Below are positions 44,640 to 56,989 of a stretch of 64,000 bases of DNA, piece by piece (the first letter of the stretch is position 1; every line of letters begins with the position of its first letter). Both the position numbers and the translations under genes were made by a program. The notes beneath the pieces are model-generated. The model was not told the origin of the DNA. It saw nothing but the letters and a program-made list of their open reading frames with translations, and did no database searches. Source of the stretch: Artemia franciscana. Lineage: Eukaryota; Arthropoda; Branchiopoda; Anostraca; Artemiidae. The stretch lies in the NCBI RefSeq assembly GCF_032884065.1, contig NC_088873.1, positions 9,187,702 to 9,251,701 on the forward strand, read 5' to 3'.

Positions 44640-44868
44640 ACATACAGGAGGGACAAGCCTCTAAGCCTTGACAAATTCAATCACGCTTTTGGTGCATCAC
44701 AACTGGACAGTACATCACAAGTTAAATTTAGAGTTCTCCTAGAAAACAGTTCAAGGGTGACTCACTTTCCGTATAATTATTACCAGTTTTATCTAAATTT
44801 AATATCTTAGAAGAGAGACAAGTTCCTAGATATTGTTTTTATAGATCGAACTTGCGGTTATTATCAAA
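44640..44868. other. Unique-looking sequence left of a Helitron 3' end
   Basis: No feature is recognised. ATTATCAAA directly precedes the CTAG terminus at 44869, giving the expected flank for an A|T insertion. Confidence 0.4.
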
Positions 44869-45628
44869 CTAGCTATTGGAGTGGCGCTTCGCGCCACCCC
44901 AACACCTAGTTGGTGGGGTCGCTTCGCGCTCCCCCTAAGCCTCCCCCCTCGCGCGTAAGTCGTTACGTGCCATATTAGTTACGTGCCATTGTAGTTGTGT
45001 CCCTGTGTCCCACTTGTGAATATAGATAGATATATATGTGTTTTAACTACGTAAAACTTGCAGATATACAACATTCGTCGCTGTCCCAACGTCTGTGCAT
45101 ATAAATAGATTGTCAGGTTTAGCAACTCTTGAACATGCAACATAATAATTGTCTATGGGAAAACAATCCGGATTCAGATCTATACCTCATTATTCTACTG
45201 ATTGCCCTTGAACTTTGTTGATGGTGATTGCTAATTGAACATTCCCTGTGTCCCTGTCGTCATTCATATATCCCCCTGTCCCCCCTGGCGTCCCCGTTGT
45301 AGTTGTGTCCCTATGTCCCGGTCGTCATTTATATTCCCTGTGTCCCGGTTGTCATTTGTGTCCCGGTGTCCCAGTCTGTAATTTCTCTTTGAGTGTCCCG
45401 GTCGTCATTTATATTCCCTGTGTCCCGGTGTCCCTGTCGTCATTTGTGTCCCGGTCTGTAATTTCTCTTTGAGTGTCCCGGTCGTCATTTATATTCCCGG
45501 TGTCCTGGTCTGTAGTATCATCTTATAATAACTTCATATACAAAGTTTTATATACTTATAATGACGTCATATGCAAACCCACAAACAAACAAACATGCAT
45601 GCATACAACTTGTTTTTATATATATAGA
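44869..45628 (-). mobile_element. Non-autonomous Helitron, 760 bp
   Basis: The 3' end CTAG (44869-44872) with hairpin (ATTGGAGTGGCGCTTCGCGC..) is followed by last-helicase-codon remnants (45050-45190, minus strand), the GTCCCGG minisatellite (45245-45515) and a 5' region of the second subfamily (AATGACGTCATATGCAAAC). The 5' end is near 45628 (minus strand TCTATATATATAAAAACAAG). It is flanked by A and T as expected. No intact coding sequence. Confidence 0.75.
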
Positions 45629-45632
45629 TATA

Positions 45633-45856
45633 GTTTCTTTTTTAGTTTTTCTTTTTAGTTTTTCTTTTTTTAGTTTTGCGGCTTTTTTAGATTTTTTTAG
45701 CTATTTTTTCTTTTTAGTTTTTTACCTTTTTTATTTTTTTCCTTTTTTTAAGTTTTTTCTTTTTAAGGTTTTTCTTAGCTTTTTTCGCGCCATATTAGTT
45801 ACGCGCTATTGTAGTTGCGTCCCTGTGTCCAACCTGTGAATATAGATAGATATATA
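45633..45856 (-). repeat. T-rich array and truncated Helitron 3' subterminal segment
   Basis: Positions 45636-45790 are TTTTTAGTTTTTCTTTTT repeats, the complement of the A-rich arrays. Positions 45785-45856 match Helitron 3' subterminal sequence (GCGCCATATTAGTTACGCGC..CCAACCTGTGAATATAG) but the terminal hairpin is missing. Confidence 0.65.
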
Positions 45857-45904
45857 TCTTCTATATATATAAAAATAAGTTGTCTGTCTGTGTGTCTTTC
45901 TGTC

Positions 45905-46022
45905 AGGTGACGTCATGTTTCTGTGTCGACTGACGTCATGAAGTTAGTTGTCGTCACTTTTGCTATGACGGTGACGTCATTAAATATATTTAAGACATAT
46001 ATGTTCACGTAGAAATCTATTA
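45905..46022 (+). promoter_or_regulatory. Helitron leader with CRE-type palindromes
   Basis: Perfect TGACGTCA occurs in GGTGACGTCATG, ACTGACGTCATG and GGTGACGTCATT, followed by a TATTTAAGACAT element and GTTCACGTAGAAATC before the ATG at 46023. TGACGTCA is the canonical ATF/CREB-type binding site. Transcriptional use is inferred from position only. Confidence 0.5.
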
Positions 46023-46373
46023 ATGTTTAAGTTTAAAATGACTGATGAATTTACAATGGCAAAAGCCGATGAAGATGCTCAAAGAGTCTATGCCAAAAAA
46101 CTTGCTGCTGATAGAGAAAGTCAGAAAAGAAAGCGTGCCGAGGAATCAAAAGAACAGCAAGGAAACAGGCTTGAGGCTAAAGAACGCAAAACCGCGCAGT
46201 TAGATGAAAATCCACCTGGACAGCGAGAGTCAAAACATATCAAAACTGAAAATGATAGAGATGATGATTGGGTTTGGGATTTTGACTTGGATAAGGTCAT
46301 CAATGCCTACCAGATTTTAGTTAAAAAAGCAAAGGTTCGGCGATATGTGTTTCATAGTGAAGCTGAAAAATAA
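46023..46373 (+). CDS. Helitron accessory small protein, copy 3 (intact, 116 aa)
   Basis: It starts MFKFKMTDEFTMAKADEDAQ, identical in style to the Rep N-terminus (compare 56990), has one 23-residue Arg/Glu unit (LAADRESQKRKRAEESKEQQ), then switches at KERKTAQLDENPPGQRESKH to the accessory C-terminal half: IKTENDRDDDWVWDFDLDKV, INAYQILVKKAKVRRYVF, HSEAEK and stop. No stop or shift interrupts it. The second half is acidic (DRDDDW) then basic (KKAKVRR), with no motif I can assign. It may be a regulator or partner of Rep, or a captured fragment. Transcription is unproven. Related broken copies lie at 22.8 and 25.3 kb. Confidence 0.6.
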   Translation: MFKFKMTDEFTMAKADEDAQRVYAKKLAADRESQKRKRAEESKEQQGNRLEAKERKTAQLDENPPGQRESKHIKTENDRDDDWVWDFDLDKVINAYQILVKKAKVRRYVFHSEAEK

Positions 46374-46639
46374 AGAAGAAAAAGAAAACTGAAAAAAGAA
46401 AAAATGTAAAAAACTAAAAAATACTAAAAAGAAAAAACACTCAAAGACAAATTACAGACCGGGACACGAATGACGACCGGGGCAGAGGGAATATAAATAA
46501 CGACTGGGACACTCAAAGAGAAATTACAGACTGGGATACCGGGACACAAATAACGACCAGGACACAGGGAATATAAATGACGACCAGGACACAGGTATTT
46601 AAAAATATCGTTCAAAGACAAATTTTTAATTGTAAGAAG

Positions 46640-48350
46640 ACCGTTGAAAGAGAAATTTCTAATTGTAAAATGACTGAAGAACCTACAATGGCAACGCTAC
46701 CACCATCGAAGTAGATAACCAGTGGGTTGTTCCATATTCCCCATTATTATCAAAAACATTTAATGCACACATAAACGTTGAATACTGTAACTCCGTAAAG
46801 GCAATCAAATACATATGTAAATACGCCAACAAAGGCAGTGACATGGCAGTTCTTGGCTTGCAGCCCGAAATCAAAGATTTTGACGAAATCGTACAATATC
46901 AGGCTGGAAGATACATAAGCAGTAATGAAGCTGTTTGGCGAATTCTTTCATTTCCGATACATGAACGTAGTCCAGCTGTTGTTCACTTAACGGTACATTT
47001 ACAGAATGGTCAACGTGTTTATTTCTCGGAAACCAACGTGCAACAAAGAGCCCTGAATCCACCGGATACAAAATTAACAGCTTTTTTTTTCACTTTGCAA
47101 AAATGATTCTTTTGCAAAAAAACTGCTGTATACTGAAGTGCCTTCGTATTACACGTGGAATACTAAAAATAAAGTATTTGAACGTCGAAAACAGGGTAAG
47201 TCAGTCGACGGCCAACCTACTATCTTCAAAGATACCACGATATGAAGACTCTACACCGTTCACCCAAATCAACATGAATGCTTCTTTCTACGCCTGCTTT
47301 TGGTGAATGTACCCGGTCCAACATCCTTTGAGTATTTGAGAACTGTAAACGGTACTATACATGACACTTACCGTAGTGCATGCCAAGCTCTGAATTTATT
47401 AGAGAATGACCAACACTGGGATTACTGCATCAATGACGCGTGTGAAACGTCAACCCCAAGTCAAATTCGTGCATTGTTTGGCATCATTTTAACAACTTGC
47501 TCTCCATCAGCTCCTACGGAGTTATGGGAAAAATATAAGTCAAAAATGTCCGAAGATATACTCCATCGAAAACAGTTAGAGACGTCAGATATGACTTTTG
47601 ATTTTACATCAGAAATTTATAACTACACTTTAGTTATTATAGAAGATTTGTGCGTACGTATGGCAAACAAACCTCTTCAGGATTTGGGAATAACTTCACC
47701 CAACCGTATCGCTGCTGTTTCGACATGTGTAGAATTGGATCGTGACAAATTTACAGTACGAGTGATCTATTGTCGTATGTACAAAATAACATTTCCAAGC
47801 TAACGTCGGAACAAAAAGACATTTATGATACGATAGACTCAATTTCAGGACGTATACAACTACCTGCTGATTTCCGTAATTTAGTGACGTCCAAAAATGA
47901 ATTGATTGAAAAAGTATTTCCGAATATTATAAAAAATTATAAAAATAATAAATGGCTAAGTGAAAGAGCGATTCTCGCACCCAAAAATATAGACGTCCAC
48001 GAAATCAACAATATTGTTTTGACCAAGATTCGAGACCAGGCAGTCCTTTACAAGTCAGTCGACACAGTTTTGGAACCAAATGAAGCTGTTAATTATCCAT
48101 CTGAATTTTTAAATTCCCTGGATCTCCCAGGGTTTCCAACACACGTGATACAACTAAAAATATGCGTACCAATAATACTCTTACGAAATATTAACCCACC
48201 AAAGCTTTGCAATGGCACGCGACTTGCCGTAAAAAAAACAATGGAATACATAATAGAGGCAACAATCTTGACAGGGCCTTTTGAGGGCGAGGCTGTTCTT
48301 ATTCCTTGCATTCCCATGATTCTAATTGATCTGCCTTTTAATTAAAAGAT
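46640..48350 (+). pseudogene. Rep-helicase derivative lacking the helicase core
   Basis: A short Rep start (MTEEPTMAT) is fused near 46697 to VDNQWVVPY and then the two-tyrosine region (KAIKYICKYANKGSDMAVLG; the first block reads C where the minus-strand copy has Y). Frames 46843-47106, 47300-47803 and 47770-48345 carry the Rep C-terminus and linker (GRYISSNEAVWRILSF; LNLLENDQHWDYCINDACET; SEDILHRKQLETSDMTFDF). At about 47833 IYDTI jumps to DSISGRIQLPADF, deleting Walker A and B. The frame ends at IDLPFN and motif VI is absent. At least four breaks. Confidence 0.8.
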
Positions 48351-49563
48351 TGCAATTCCGAATTCGATTAGCATTTGCAATCACCATCAACTAATGCCAG
48401 ATTGCATCATTACCATCTGTTTAAGAGATAAAAAAATGTTTAAGTTAAGTTCAGAATACCTAAAGTTGTTGTGTTAACTGCAAAAAATATTTACAATGCC
48501 TGAGCATTACTTTTAATATTTTAATTCAAAACTGGAAAAATACCTAAAAATTTCAAAAACTAGCTGTTTTTTTATTAGATAAAATCAACTTGCTACGTGA
48601 TAAAGCTTGCAGGTTTGAACGCAACCAGCTACATAATGTCAGTTGTAAGGCCCAAAAACCGAAAATTTACAAGTACTACCAAAGGATGATTCTAAATGAT
48701 CTAAAAAACAAAATTTGAAACGATCCCAAATGATGATTCTCTATTTTGACAAGGAATTACAACAACTCAAAAACCTTAAAAAGGAAAACCAAAAAGTTAC
48801 AAGCTTAGTAGAAATCATTGTTAGAAATTGGACTTACTTTAATAAAAAAAAAAATGTCCTTACAGTGCTGTCACAAATGATTTTGCTCTAATTAGCTGGT
48901 GTAAGACTAGAATATCATAAAGTTAAGCATTCAATGTGCTTGTTTGTCTCTTTTAAGTAAAAAAAACCCTGCTGGAACTTTGTTGGTGTCTGACAATCAA
49001 TGTGTCTAAATAGAATAAAGTGTCAATGGGACGATAGTGAAAATTTCGTTCGATGTGACTAGGTGTGTTTTATTTTTCAGACATTCTTGTAATTTTGGGT
49101 TTTTAGTTTCTACACAGCTTATCATCATCGATTCTGAAGACAATTTAAACTGGATAAAACGACAGATATATACTTGCACAAGGAAGGAGACAAGCTCTAT
49201 AGATCAGTCAAAATTTTGCAAGCATGATTAGGTTTAAATAATGTTTTGGCCATGCTGACTTTCCATATGAAATATATATGTATTTTTGTGTGTTATTGTG
49301 TATATTCCATAGCTTTTAAAGTCATTACTTATTAAGAAGCCCCTTTTCCACTTTTATCAACTTTTTGGGTTATACACCTATCTAATGATCTGATAATCTG
49401 CTGGACCTTACTAGGGGGTTGTCTTTTCTAGTTCAATTAGCACTAATTGAAATATGTTGCGGTCACTCAAAATTTTGACATGTCTCTCATACTTTATGAG
49501 CCTAATTAGAAAACTGAATACAGAAAAATGTACTCTTACACTCATTAAATATAAGATTTAAAT
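47865..49563 (+). repeat. 1.7-kb direct duplication, copy 2 (helicase + spacer)
   Basis: It matches 42905-44606. The spacer (48366-49563) contains no ORF with protein character. It ends abruptly at AAGATTTAAAT, where minus-strand Rep sequence begins. Confidence 0.85.
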
Positions 49564-49565
49564 AA

Positions 49566-50810
49566 CGACAATAGATCACTCGTACTGTAACTTTGTTCAC
49601 GATCCAATTCTACACATGTCGAAACAGCAGTCAAACGGTTAGGTGAGGGCATTTCCAAATCCTAAAGAGATTTGTTTGCCATACGTACGCACAAATCTTC
49701 TATAATAACTAAAGTGTAGTTATAAATTTCTGATGTAAAATCAAAAGTCATATCTGACGTCTCTAACTGTTTTCGATGGAGTATATCTTCGGACATTTTT
49801 GACATATTTTTACCATAACTTTTTAGGAGCTGATGGAACAAGTTGTTAAAATGATGCCAAACAATACACAAATTTGACTTGGAGTTGACGTTTCGCACGC
49901 GTCATTGATGCAGTTATCCCAGTGTTGGTCATTCTCCAATAAATTCAGAGCTTGGCATGCACTACGGTAAGTGTCATGTATAGTACCGTTTACAGTTCTC
50001 AAATACTCAAAGGATGTCGGACCGGGTACATTCACCAAAAGCAGGCGTAGAAAGAAGCATTCATGTTGATTGGGGTGAACGGTGTAGAGTCTTCCTATCG
50101 TTGTATCTTTGAAGATGGTAGGTTGGCCGTCGACTGACTTACCCTGTTTTCGACGTTCAAATACTTTATTTTTAGTATTCCACGTGTAATACGAAGGCAC
50201 TTCGGTAAACAGCAGCTAATTTGCAAAAGAATCATTTTTGCAAAGCGAAAAGAAACCGGTTAACTTTGTAGCCGGTGGATTCAGGGCTCTTTGTTGCACG
50301 TTGGTTTCCGAGAAATGAACACGTTGACCATTCTGTAAATGTACCGCTAAGTGAACAACAGCTGGACCACGTTCATGTATCTGAAATGAAAGAATTCGCC
50401 AAACAGCTTCATTACTGCTTATGTATCTTCCAGCCTGATATTGTAAGATTTCGTCGATATCTTTGATTTCGGGCTGCAAGCCAAAAACTGCCATGTCACT
50501 GCCTTTGTTGACGTATTTGTATATGTATTTGATTGCCTTTACGGAGTTAAAGTATTCAACGTTTATGTGTGCATTAAATGTTTTTGATAATAATGGGGAT
50601 ATGGAACAACCCACTGGTTATCTACTTCGATGGTGGTACCGTTACGCTTCTTTATTATTGCTGTTTTACCGCCATCTTCAGTAGATCTTCTTCTATATTG
50701 TGGGTAACCGTCATTGCCAGTAATTGTGTTGGATACTAAAAGTCGATACATTGTGTTGGATACTAAAAGTCGAGGATATTGCTTTGTGCACCTTCCTTTG
50801 GCCATGCATA
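49566..50810 (-). pseudogene. Helitron Rep C-terminal part (two-tyrosine region) and linker
   Basis: Frames: 50805-50563 (MAKGRCTKQYPRLLVSNT.. with a roughly 36-bp internal duplication of RLLVSNT), 50614-50216 (SVKAIKYIYKYVNKGSDMAV; catalytic Tyr pair in IKYIYKYVNKG), 50200-49823 (YYTWNTKNKVFERRKQGKSV; LNLLENDQHWDNCINDACET) and 49760-49566. Shifts separate them near 50600, 50205 and 49830. Together with the HUH block this shows a two-tyrosine Rep. Confidence 0.8.
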
Positions 50811-50817
50811 GTGAATT

Positions 50818-52086
50818 TCAGTTCAGTGCACCGCAAGGTCCATGTATCATATTTTTTACAATAATATCATGTAACTCCTTATCGACATTTTCATCAGGTA
50901 TTTCAGCGGAAATCACATCATCAATTTCGTTCGAAGTAATTTTTTTATGTAGCCAGATTAGTATATGTGCGTGTGGCAAACCTCGTTTTTGCCATTCCAC
51001 TGAGTACATCCAGCATCGCACTGACCCAAACACTTCAAGTTTTACAATGTAGTTTATCAGCGATTTCAACTTTTGCCGGAAGACACGGGCCGTAATGTCA
51101 TGCCTATGAACCGCCGATTGTCCTTGAAGTAAAAGCTGCAGTATCTCGTCCCAAGATTGATTACATGTAAATGTAATAAATAAATCTGGACGACCATAGA
51201 GACGAACATACGCAATAGCATCTAGAGCATATTCATGCATATGACGGGGACTGCCAGCATTTGACGAAGGTAAAATTGTTAATCTTCCAACGTTTGTTGT
51301 ATTACCGTCATTTACAACTGCGTCTCGCAAATGAATGTATTGTTCAGAGCGGAGCTTGGTCTGATTCAGGCGGATATATAGCAAACGTTCTGATTCAATT
51401 TTAGCATACATATCAACGACGTATTGGTGAAACAATTGACGGCATTTTAAAATAAAATTTTCTTGATCCTGTCGAATCATTAGTCTATAGGAATAATAAT
51501 GCATTGCACTGCATTTATTATTCATTTCTTTGTTAGTGGCTGGATTTATCAATTTAATATTAAAGTGATAGCAGTCGGCTCCATCCCAAAAAATGATAGG
51601 ATATTGTAGGACATCGTAGCATCGATGAGTTTCAGCAATTCTTAACAACTGAGCGTTTCGCTTATGAAGAATAATATCTCGAGGTAAAAACTGATCACCG
51701 ACCATAACGATTGCCACTTCGTCGATAGTTGGAGCATTGTATCTATGCACATGTTGGTCAGGAGGCGTTTTGTCAGCGAAAATAACAGTTTTATGCGTAT
51801 CAGTAGGCATAAAATCGATGGCTCTTTTGAACAGACGCACTAAATTATTATTTTCGTGGAAAAGATGTTGCAATTGGGAAACGATTGTCCTTTCAACGTT
51901 GGGAGAAATTTCGCAACGTGCATTCAATTCAGAATTTCTATCACTGATGAAGTACAATTGTAAAAATTTATGATTGTCGCCTGAGAATGGTAGAAGGGAA
52001 CCTGTTCTATGATAAATTTGCCCTTTTACTTTGAAAGTAGACATAAATTGATCTGGATTTTCGATTTGGGCTCCAAACGACGTCAT
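50818..52086 (-). pseudogene. Helitron Rep catalytic domain (HUH)
   Basis: A 422-codon frame. It includes Helitron_like_N features: DQFMSTFKVKGQIYHRTGSL, YYSYRLMIRQDQENFILKCR, NAGSPRHMHEYALDAIAYVR, RPDLFITFTCNQSWDEIL (about residue 305) and the HUH motif KRGLPHAHILIWLHK (about residue 385; His-Ala-His). It ends HGPCGALN at a TGA, where other sequence continues NSLCMAKGRCTKQYPR. This nuclease would nick and rejoin DNA during rolling-circle transposition. It is the only copy here that retains the HUH motif. Confidence 0.85.
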
Positions 52087-52099
52087 TTGGAAACATGAG

Positions 52100-52792
52100 T
52101 TATATTTTCTGATTTGTGATAAAAAAACGCTTAGATTCTGACGTAGTTCCAGTAAGGAAAATCTTCAATGGCTCTGGTGGTGCAGCCAATAGAGGAAGTT
52201 TAACTTTTCCTGAGGCGCAACACATTCCCATTGTTTCACCATTGAATTTCAAGGCCTTGCAATAGGTACAAATTTTAGACATAGTCCCGATTTGAACACA
52301 TCTACTCAAGCTATAATCATCGACTGGGCTATACCTGAATGCCAGGCGATAACTTTCAGGTTGCTCTGATTCCTCGGCACGCTTTCTTTTCTTACTTTCT
52401 CTATCAGCAGCAAGCCTGATTTCTTGCTGTTCTTGTGATTCCTCGGCACGCCTTCTTTTTTCACTTTCTCTTTTAGCAGCAAGTCTGGTTTCATGTTGCT
52501 CTGGTAGTTCCTCGACACGCCTTCTTTTTTCAGTTTCTCTTTTAGCAGCAAGTCTGGTTTCAGGTTGCTCTGGTAGTTCCTCGGCACGCTTCCTGTTCTC
52601 TCTTTCTCTGTCAGCCTCAAGCCTGTTTTCTTGCTGTTCTTTTGATTCCTCGGCACGCTTTCTTTTCTTACTTTCTCTATCAGCAGCAAGTTTTTTGGCA
52701 TAGACTCTTTGAGCATCTTCCTCGGCTGTTGCCATTGTAAGTTCATCAGTCATTTTACAGTTAAACATTAATAGATTTCTTCGTGAACGCAT
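52100..52792 (-). pseudogene. Helitron Rep, N-terminal repeat and zinc region
   Basis: MRSRRNLLMFNCKMTDELTM begins the frame. Five tandem 23-residue Arg/Glu/Lys units follow (ADRESKKRKRAEESKEQQEN type; residues about 35-150), likely coiled-coil or helical. Then come YRLAFRYSPVDDYSLSRCVQ and the zinc region ICTYCKALKFNGETMGMCCA, then SGKVKLPLLAAPP. A small indel near 52115-52125 shifts the frame before KYNSCFQMTSFG, separating this from the Rep core. The zinc region is typical of Helitron Rep proteins. Confidence 0.8.
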
Positions 52793-52890
52793 GTCTTAAA
52801 TCCCTTTAATGACGTCACAATGAAAAATGACGACATTTAACTTCATGATGTCAGTCAACACACAAACATGACGTCACCCGACGGACCCAC
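52793..52890 (-). promoter_or_regulatory. Helitron leader of the minus-strand Rep copy
   Basis: TGACGTCAC and TGACGTCACCC-type sites lie at about 52806 and 52868, with a mutated GATGTCAG between them, upstream of the minus-strand start. The arrangement is the same as in the leaders at 45.9 and 56.8 kb. Confidence 0.45.
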
Positions 52891-52924
52891 ACACACACAG
52901 ACAACTTATTTTTATATATATAGA

Positions 52925-54021
52925 AGATAGATATATAAAAACAACTTGTTTGTCTGTTATGTCTGTTATACTTTGTCTGTTAATCGGCTTGCTTGAATAA
53001 TCAAATATCTTTGAAAAGACAACAGTATTAAAAGAGATTGAATTTCTTAAAGAGTAAAAAACTGGTAACTTGAAAAATCTATCTATATATATATAAATAA
53101 GTTGTCTGTGGGTTATGTCTGTTACACTTTGTCTGTTAATCGGCTTGCTTAAATAATCAAATATCTTTGAAAAGACAACAGTATGAAATGAGAATGAATT
53201 TCTTAAAGAGTAAAAAACTGGTAACTTGAAAAATCTATCTATATATATAAAAATAAGTTGTCTTTGGGTTATGTCTATTACACTTTGTCTGTTAATCGGC
53301 TTGCTTGAATAATCAAATATCTTTGAAAACACAACAGTATTAAAAGAGATTGAATTTCTTAAAGAGTAAAAAACTGGTAACTTGAAAAATCTATCTATAT
53401 ATATAAACATAAGTTGTCTTTGGGTTATGTCTATTACACTTTGTCTGTTAATCGGCTTGCTTGAATAATCAAATATCTTTGAAAAGACTTCAGTATTAAA
53501 AGAGATTGAATTTCTTAAAGAGTAAAAATCTGGTAACGGGAAAAATCTATCTATATATATAAAAATAAGTTGTCTGTGGGTTATGTCTGTTACACTTTGT
53601 CTGTTAATCGGCTTGCTTAAATAATCAAATATCTTTGAAAAGACAATAGTATGAAATGAGATTGAATTTCTTAAAGAGTAAAAAAGTGGTAACGTGAAAA
53701 ATCTATCTATCAATATATATAAAAATAAGCTGTCTGTCTGTTATGTCTGTTACACTATGTCTGTTAATCGGCTTGCTTGAATAATCAATTATCTTTGAAA
53801 AGACAACAGTATTAAAAGAGATTGAATTTCTTAAAGAGTAAAAAAGTGGTAACGTGAAAAATCTATCTATCTATATATATATAAATAAGTTGCCTGTCTG
53901 TTATGTCTGTTACACTTTGTCTGTTAATCGGTTTGCTTGAATAATCAAATATTTTTGAAAAGACAACAGTATTAAAAGAGATTGAATTTCTTAAAGAGTA
54001 AAAAACTGGTAACTTGAAAAA
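52925..54021 (+). repeat. Seven-unit 156-bp tandem array built on a Helitron 5' end
   Basis: Units start at about 52925, 53078, 53234, 53390, 53546, 53702 and 53862 (lengths 153, 156, 156, 156, 156, 160, 160). Each begins TCTATCTATATATATAAAAA, TAAGTTGTCTGT, and continues GTTATGTCTGTTACAC, TTTGTCTGTTAATCGGCTTG, AATAATCAAATATCTTTGAA, GAATTTCTTAAAGAGTAAAA. No hairpin or CTAG end lies between units. Because 156 is divisible by three, the minus strand stays open across five units; this is not taken as a gene. Confidence 0.9.
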
Positions 54022-56758
<2,737 letters not shown>

Positions 56759-56816
56759 TATCTATCTATATATATATATAATAATAAGTTGTCTTTCTGT
56801 GTGTTTGTCTGTCAGG

Positions 56817-56989
56817 TGACGTCATGTTTCTGTGTCGACTGACGTCATGAAGTTAGTTGTCGTCATTTTTGCTATGACGGTGACGTCATTAAAGATATTG
56901 AATCATGAAGTTAGTTGTCGTCATTTTTGCTATGACGGTGACGTCATTAAAGATATTTAAGACATATATGTTCACGTAGAAATCTATTA
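56817..56989 (+). promoter_or_regulatory. Helitron leader with duplicated CRE block
   Basis: TGACGTCA occurs at 56817, 56840, 56881 and 56938. A roughly 58-bp segment (CATGAAGTTAGTTGTCGTCA..GTGACGTCATTAAAGATATT) is tandemly duplicated (56845-56902/56903-56960). TATTTAAGACATATATGTTC precedes the ATG at 56990 by about 35 bp. Confidence 0.5.

Larger units (their letters stand above)
45857..46640 (+). mobile_element. Helitron 5' part with intact accessory frame
   Basis: The 5' terminus TCTTCTATATATATAAAAAT at 45857 is preceded by A. The leader has three TGACGTCA sites (45908-45975), then the accessory frame (46023-46373), an A-rich stretch and the minisatellite (46440-46600). It leads into a Rep-helicase derivative at 46.64 kb. 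No 3' hairpin is seen before the next copy. Confidence 0.7.
49564..52927 (-). mobile_element. Helitron 5' half with full Rep region, 3' part replaced
   Basis: The 5' terminus is at 52927 (minus strand TCTTCTATATATATAAAAAT), with the leader at 52793-52920 and Rep coding from 52792 to 49566. At 49566 the coding sequence ends mid-linker (YSTSDLLS) against the spacer repeat, so helicase and 3' hairpin are missing. This is the most complete Rep in the window. Confidence 0.8.

Noticed and set aside
52874-53713. 279-codon minus-strand frame with a 52-residue period
   Set aside because: It exists because the 156-bp repeat length is a multiple of three; it starts and ends with the array and has no domain signature.
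52925-54021. Regular repeat spacing suggesting a CRISPR-like array
   Set aside because: Units are 156 bp and homogeneous throughout with no unique spacers; eukaryotic context.
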